Positions 6,498-7,089 of a stretch of DNA of 7,089 nucleotides are shown here, one piece after another. How positions within the stretch are numbered: the stretch's first letter is position 1; every line of letters starts with the position of its first letter. This DNA comes from Moraxellaceae bacterium (lineage in GTDB: Bacteria; Pseudomonadota; Gammaproteobacteria; Pseudomonadales; Ketobacteraceae), in contig NVVG01000282.1 in assembly GCA_002402125.1 (NCBI GenBank), forward strand, positions 1 to 7,089, read 5' to 3'. The notes under the pieces are model-generated. The model was not told the origin of the DNA. It was given only the letters and a program-made list of their open reading frames with translations, and ran no database searches. The position numbers and the translations under genes are program-made.

Positions 6498-7089
6498 ATG
6501 AAAAATTTCTCTAGATCATTTCCAAATATCAAACGGCTAGTGATCATCAGCTTGATGTCGGTGAGTTCTTTCATTACAGCTGCGCCATATGAACCTTCAA
6601 ATTTACCCTTAATGGATATATCTCAATTGGAATATGTAGGTGGATTTAGGTTGCCTGGTGGTAACTACGGCGAATCCAGTTTCGGGTACTCAGAAGGAAA
6701 AATTACTCTGGGAGCGGGTGGGAATAGTATGTTCGTTGTCGGGCACGCTCACCAACAAGCTATCGCTGAGGTGTCTATCCCGGCCATAGTAAACACCACC
6801 AATGTAGCAAATATGAATTACGCGACGATTATGCAAGATTTTTCTCGTGTACTAAATCGTACAGAAACAGGTAATTCACAACAACAAGATAGGATTTCAG
6901 GGATGGAGTACTATAATGGCAGGCTTCTTGTGAATACTTATGAGTACTATGATGGCGCTGGTGATGCGGCCCACACAACACTGGTAGTCAACAATGCAGC
7001 GTCGTTGGCCGGGTCCTCTGTGGCGGGGTTTTATGGTTTTGATCAAGAAGCAGTAGCTTCAGGGTGGATTACTCCGCTCACGCCTTCTT
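6498..7089 (+). CDS. Secreted protein of unknown function, 3' end cut by window edge
   Basis: The frame is open for 197 codons and runs off the right edge. The start has a signal peptide: basic n-region MKNFSRSFPNIKR (1-13), hydrophobic core LVIISLMSVSSFIT (14-27) and a likely signal-peptidase I cut after A28 (ITA|A). The mature part is rich in Gly, Ser, Asn and Tyr and contains many short beta-prone strands, such as LEYVGGFRLP (44-53), NSMFVVGHAHQQAIAEVSIP (76-95) and ISGMEYYNGRLLVNTYEYYDG (133-153, written here only as a location). This alternation resembles the opening blades of a beta-propeller or another all-beta extracellular domain, but I recognise no named family. There is no lipobox cysteine, so it would be periplasmic or exported rather than a lipoprotein. 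The C-terminus, where a sorting signal such as PEP-CTERM or a type II/IX-dependent domain might sit, lies outside the window. It is divergent from the methyltransferase, so a link to the polysaccharide is only positional. Confidence -1.
   Translation, partial: MKNFSRSFPNIKRLVIISLMSVSSFITAAPYEPSNLPLMDISQLEYVGGFRLPGGNYGESSFGYSEGKITLGAGGNSMFVVGHAHQQAIAEVSIPAIVNTTNVANMNYATIMQDFSRVLNRTETGNSQQQDRISGMEYYNGRLLVNTYEYYDGAGDAAHTTLVVNNAASLAGSSVAGFYGFDQEAVASGWITPLTPS

Overview
The window looks like part of a surface-polysaccharide (O-antigen, capsule or exopolysaccharide) gene cluster from a Gram-negative bacterium, probably a gammaproteobacterium. That placement is an inference from gene content and protein style; nothing here fixes the species. 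There are four complete genes and one gene cut by the right edge. I see no rRNA, tRNA, CRISPR array, insertion sequence or phage gene.

Layout. Positions 95-1543 (+) encode a Wzx-type flippase that would move lipid-linked oligosaccharide across the inner membrane. It converges, with only 25 bp between stop codons, on a three-gene block read on the minus strand. In transcription order the block is a SAM-dependent methyltransferase (6149-5439), a degenerate asparagine-synthetase-like protein (5329-3452) and a canonical glutamine-dependent asparagine-synthetase-family amidotransferase (3464-1569). The last two genes overlap by 13 bp. A 348-bp AT-rich intergenic stretch (6150-6497) then separates the methyltransferase from a divergent gene (6498 to the edge, +). 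That gene encodes an unrecognised secreted protein with a clear signal peptide.

How the genes may work together. In polysaccharide clusters, asparagine-synthetase homologues often amidate sugar carboxyl groups or amino-acid substituents rather than make free asparagine. A small methyltransferase next to them commonly O-methylates a sugar. The simplest reading is a decoration module (amidation plus methylation) beside the flippase that exports the finished unit. The most unusual element is the amidotransferase pair. The downstream protein keeps all the expected catalytic residues. The upstream one has the same two-domain layout but has lost the glutaminase nucleophile and the oxyanion asparagine, and has an altered ATP-loop and second nucleotide motif. 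This suggests either a non-glutaminase ligase or a partner that depends on its intact neighbour. No glycosyltransferase, polymerase or exosortase is visible in this window, so the chemical product cannot be named.
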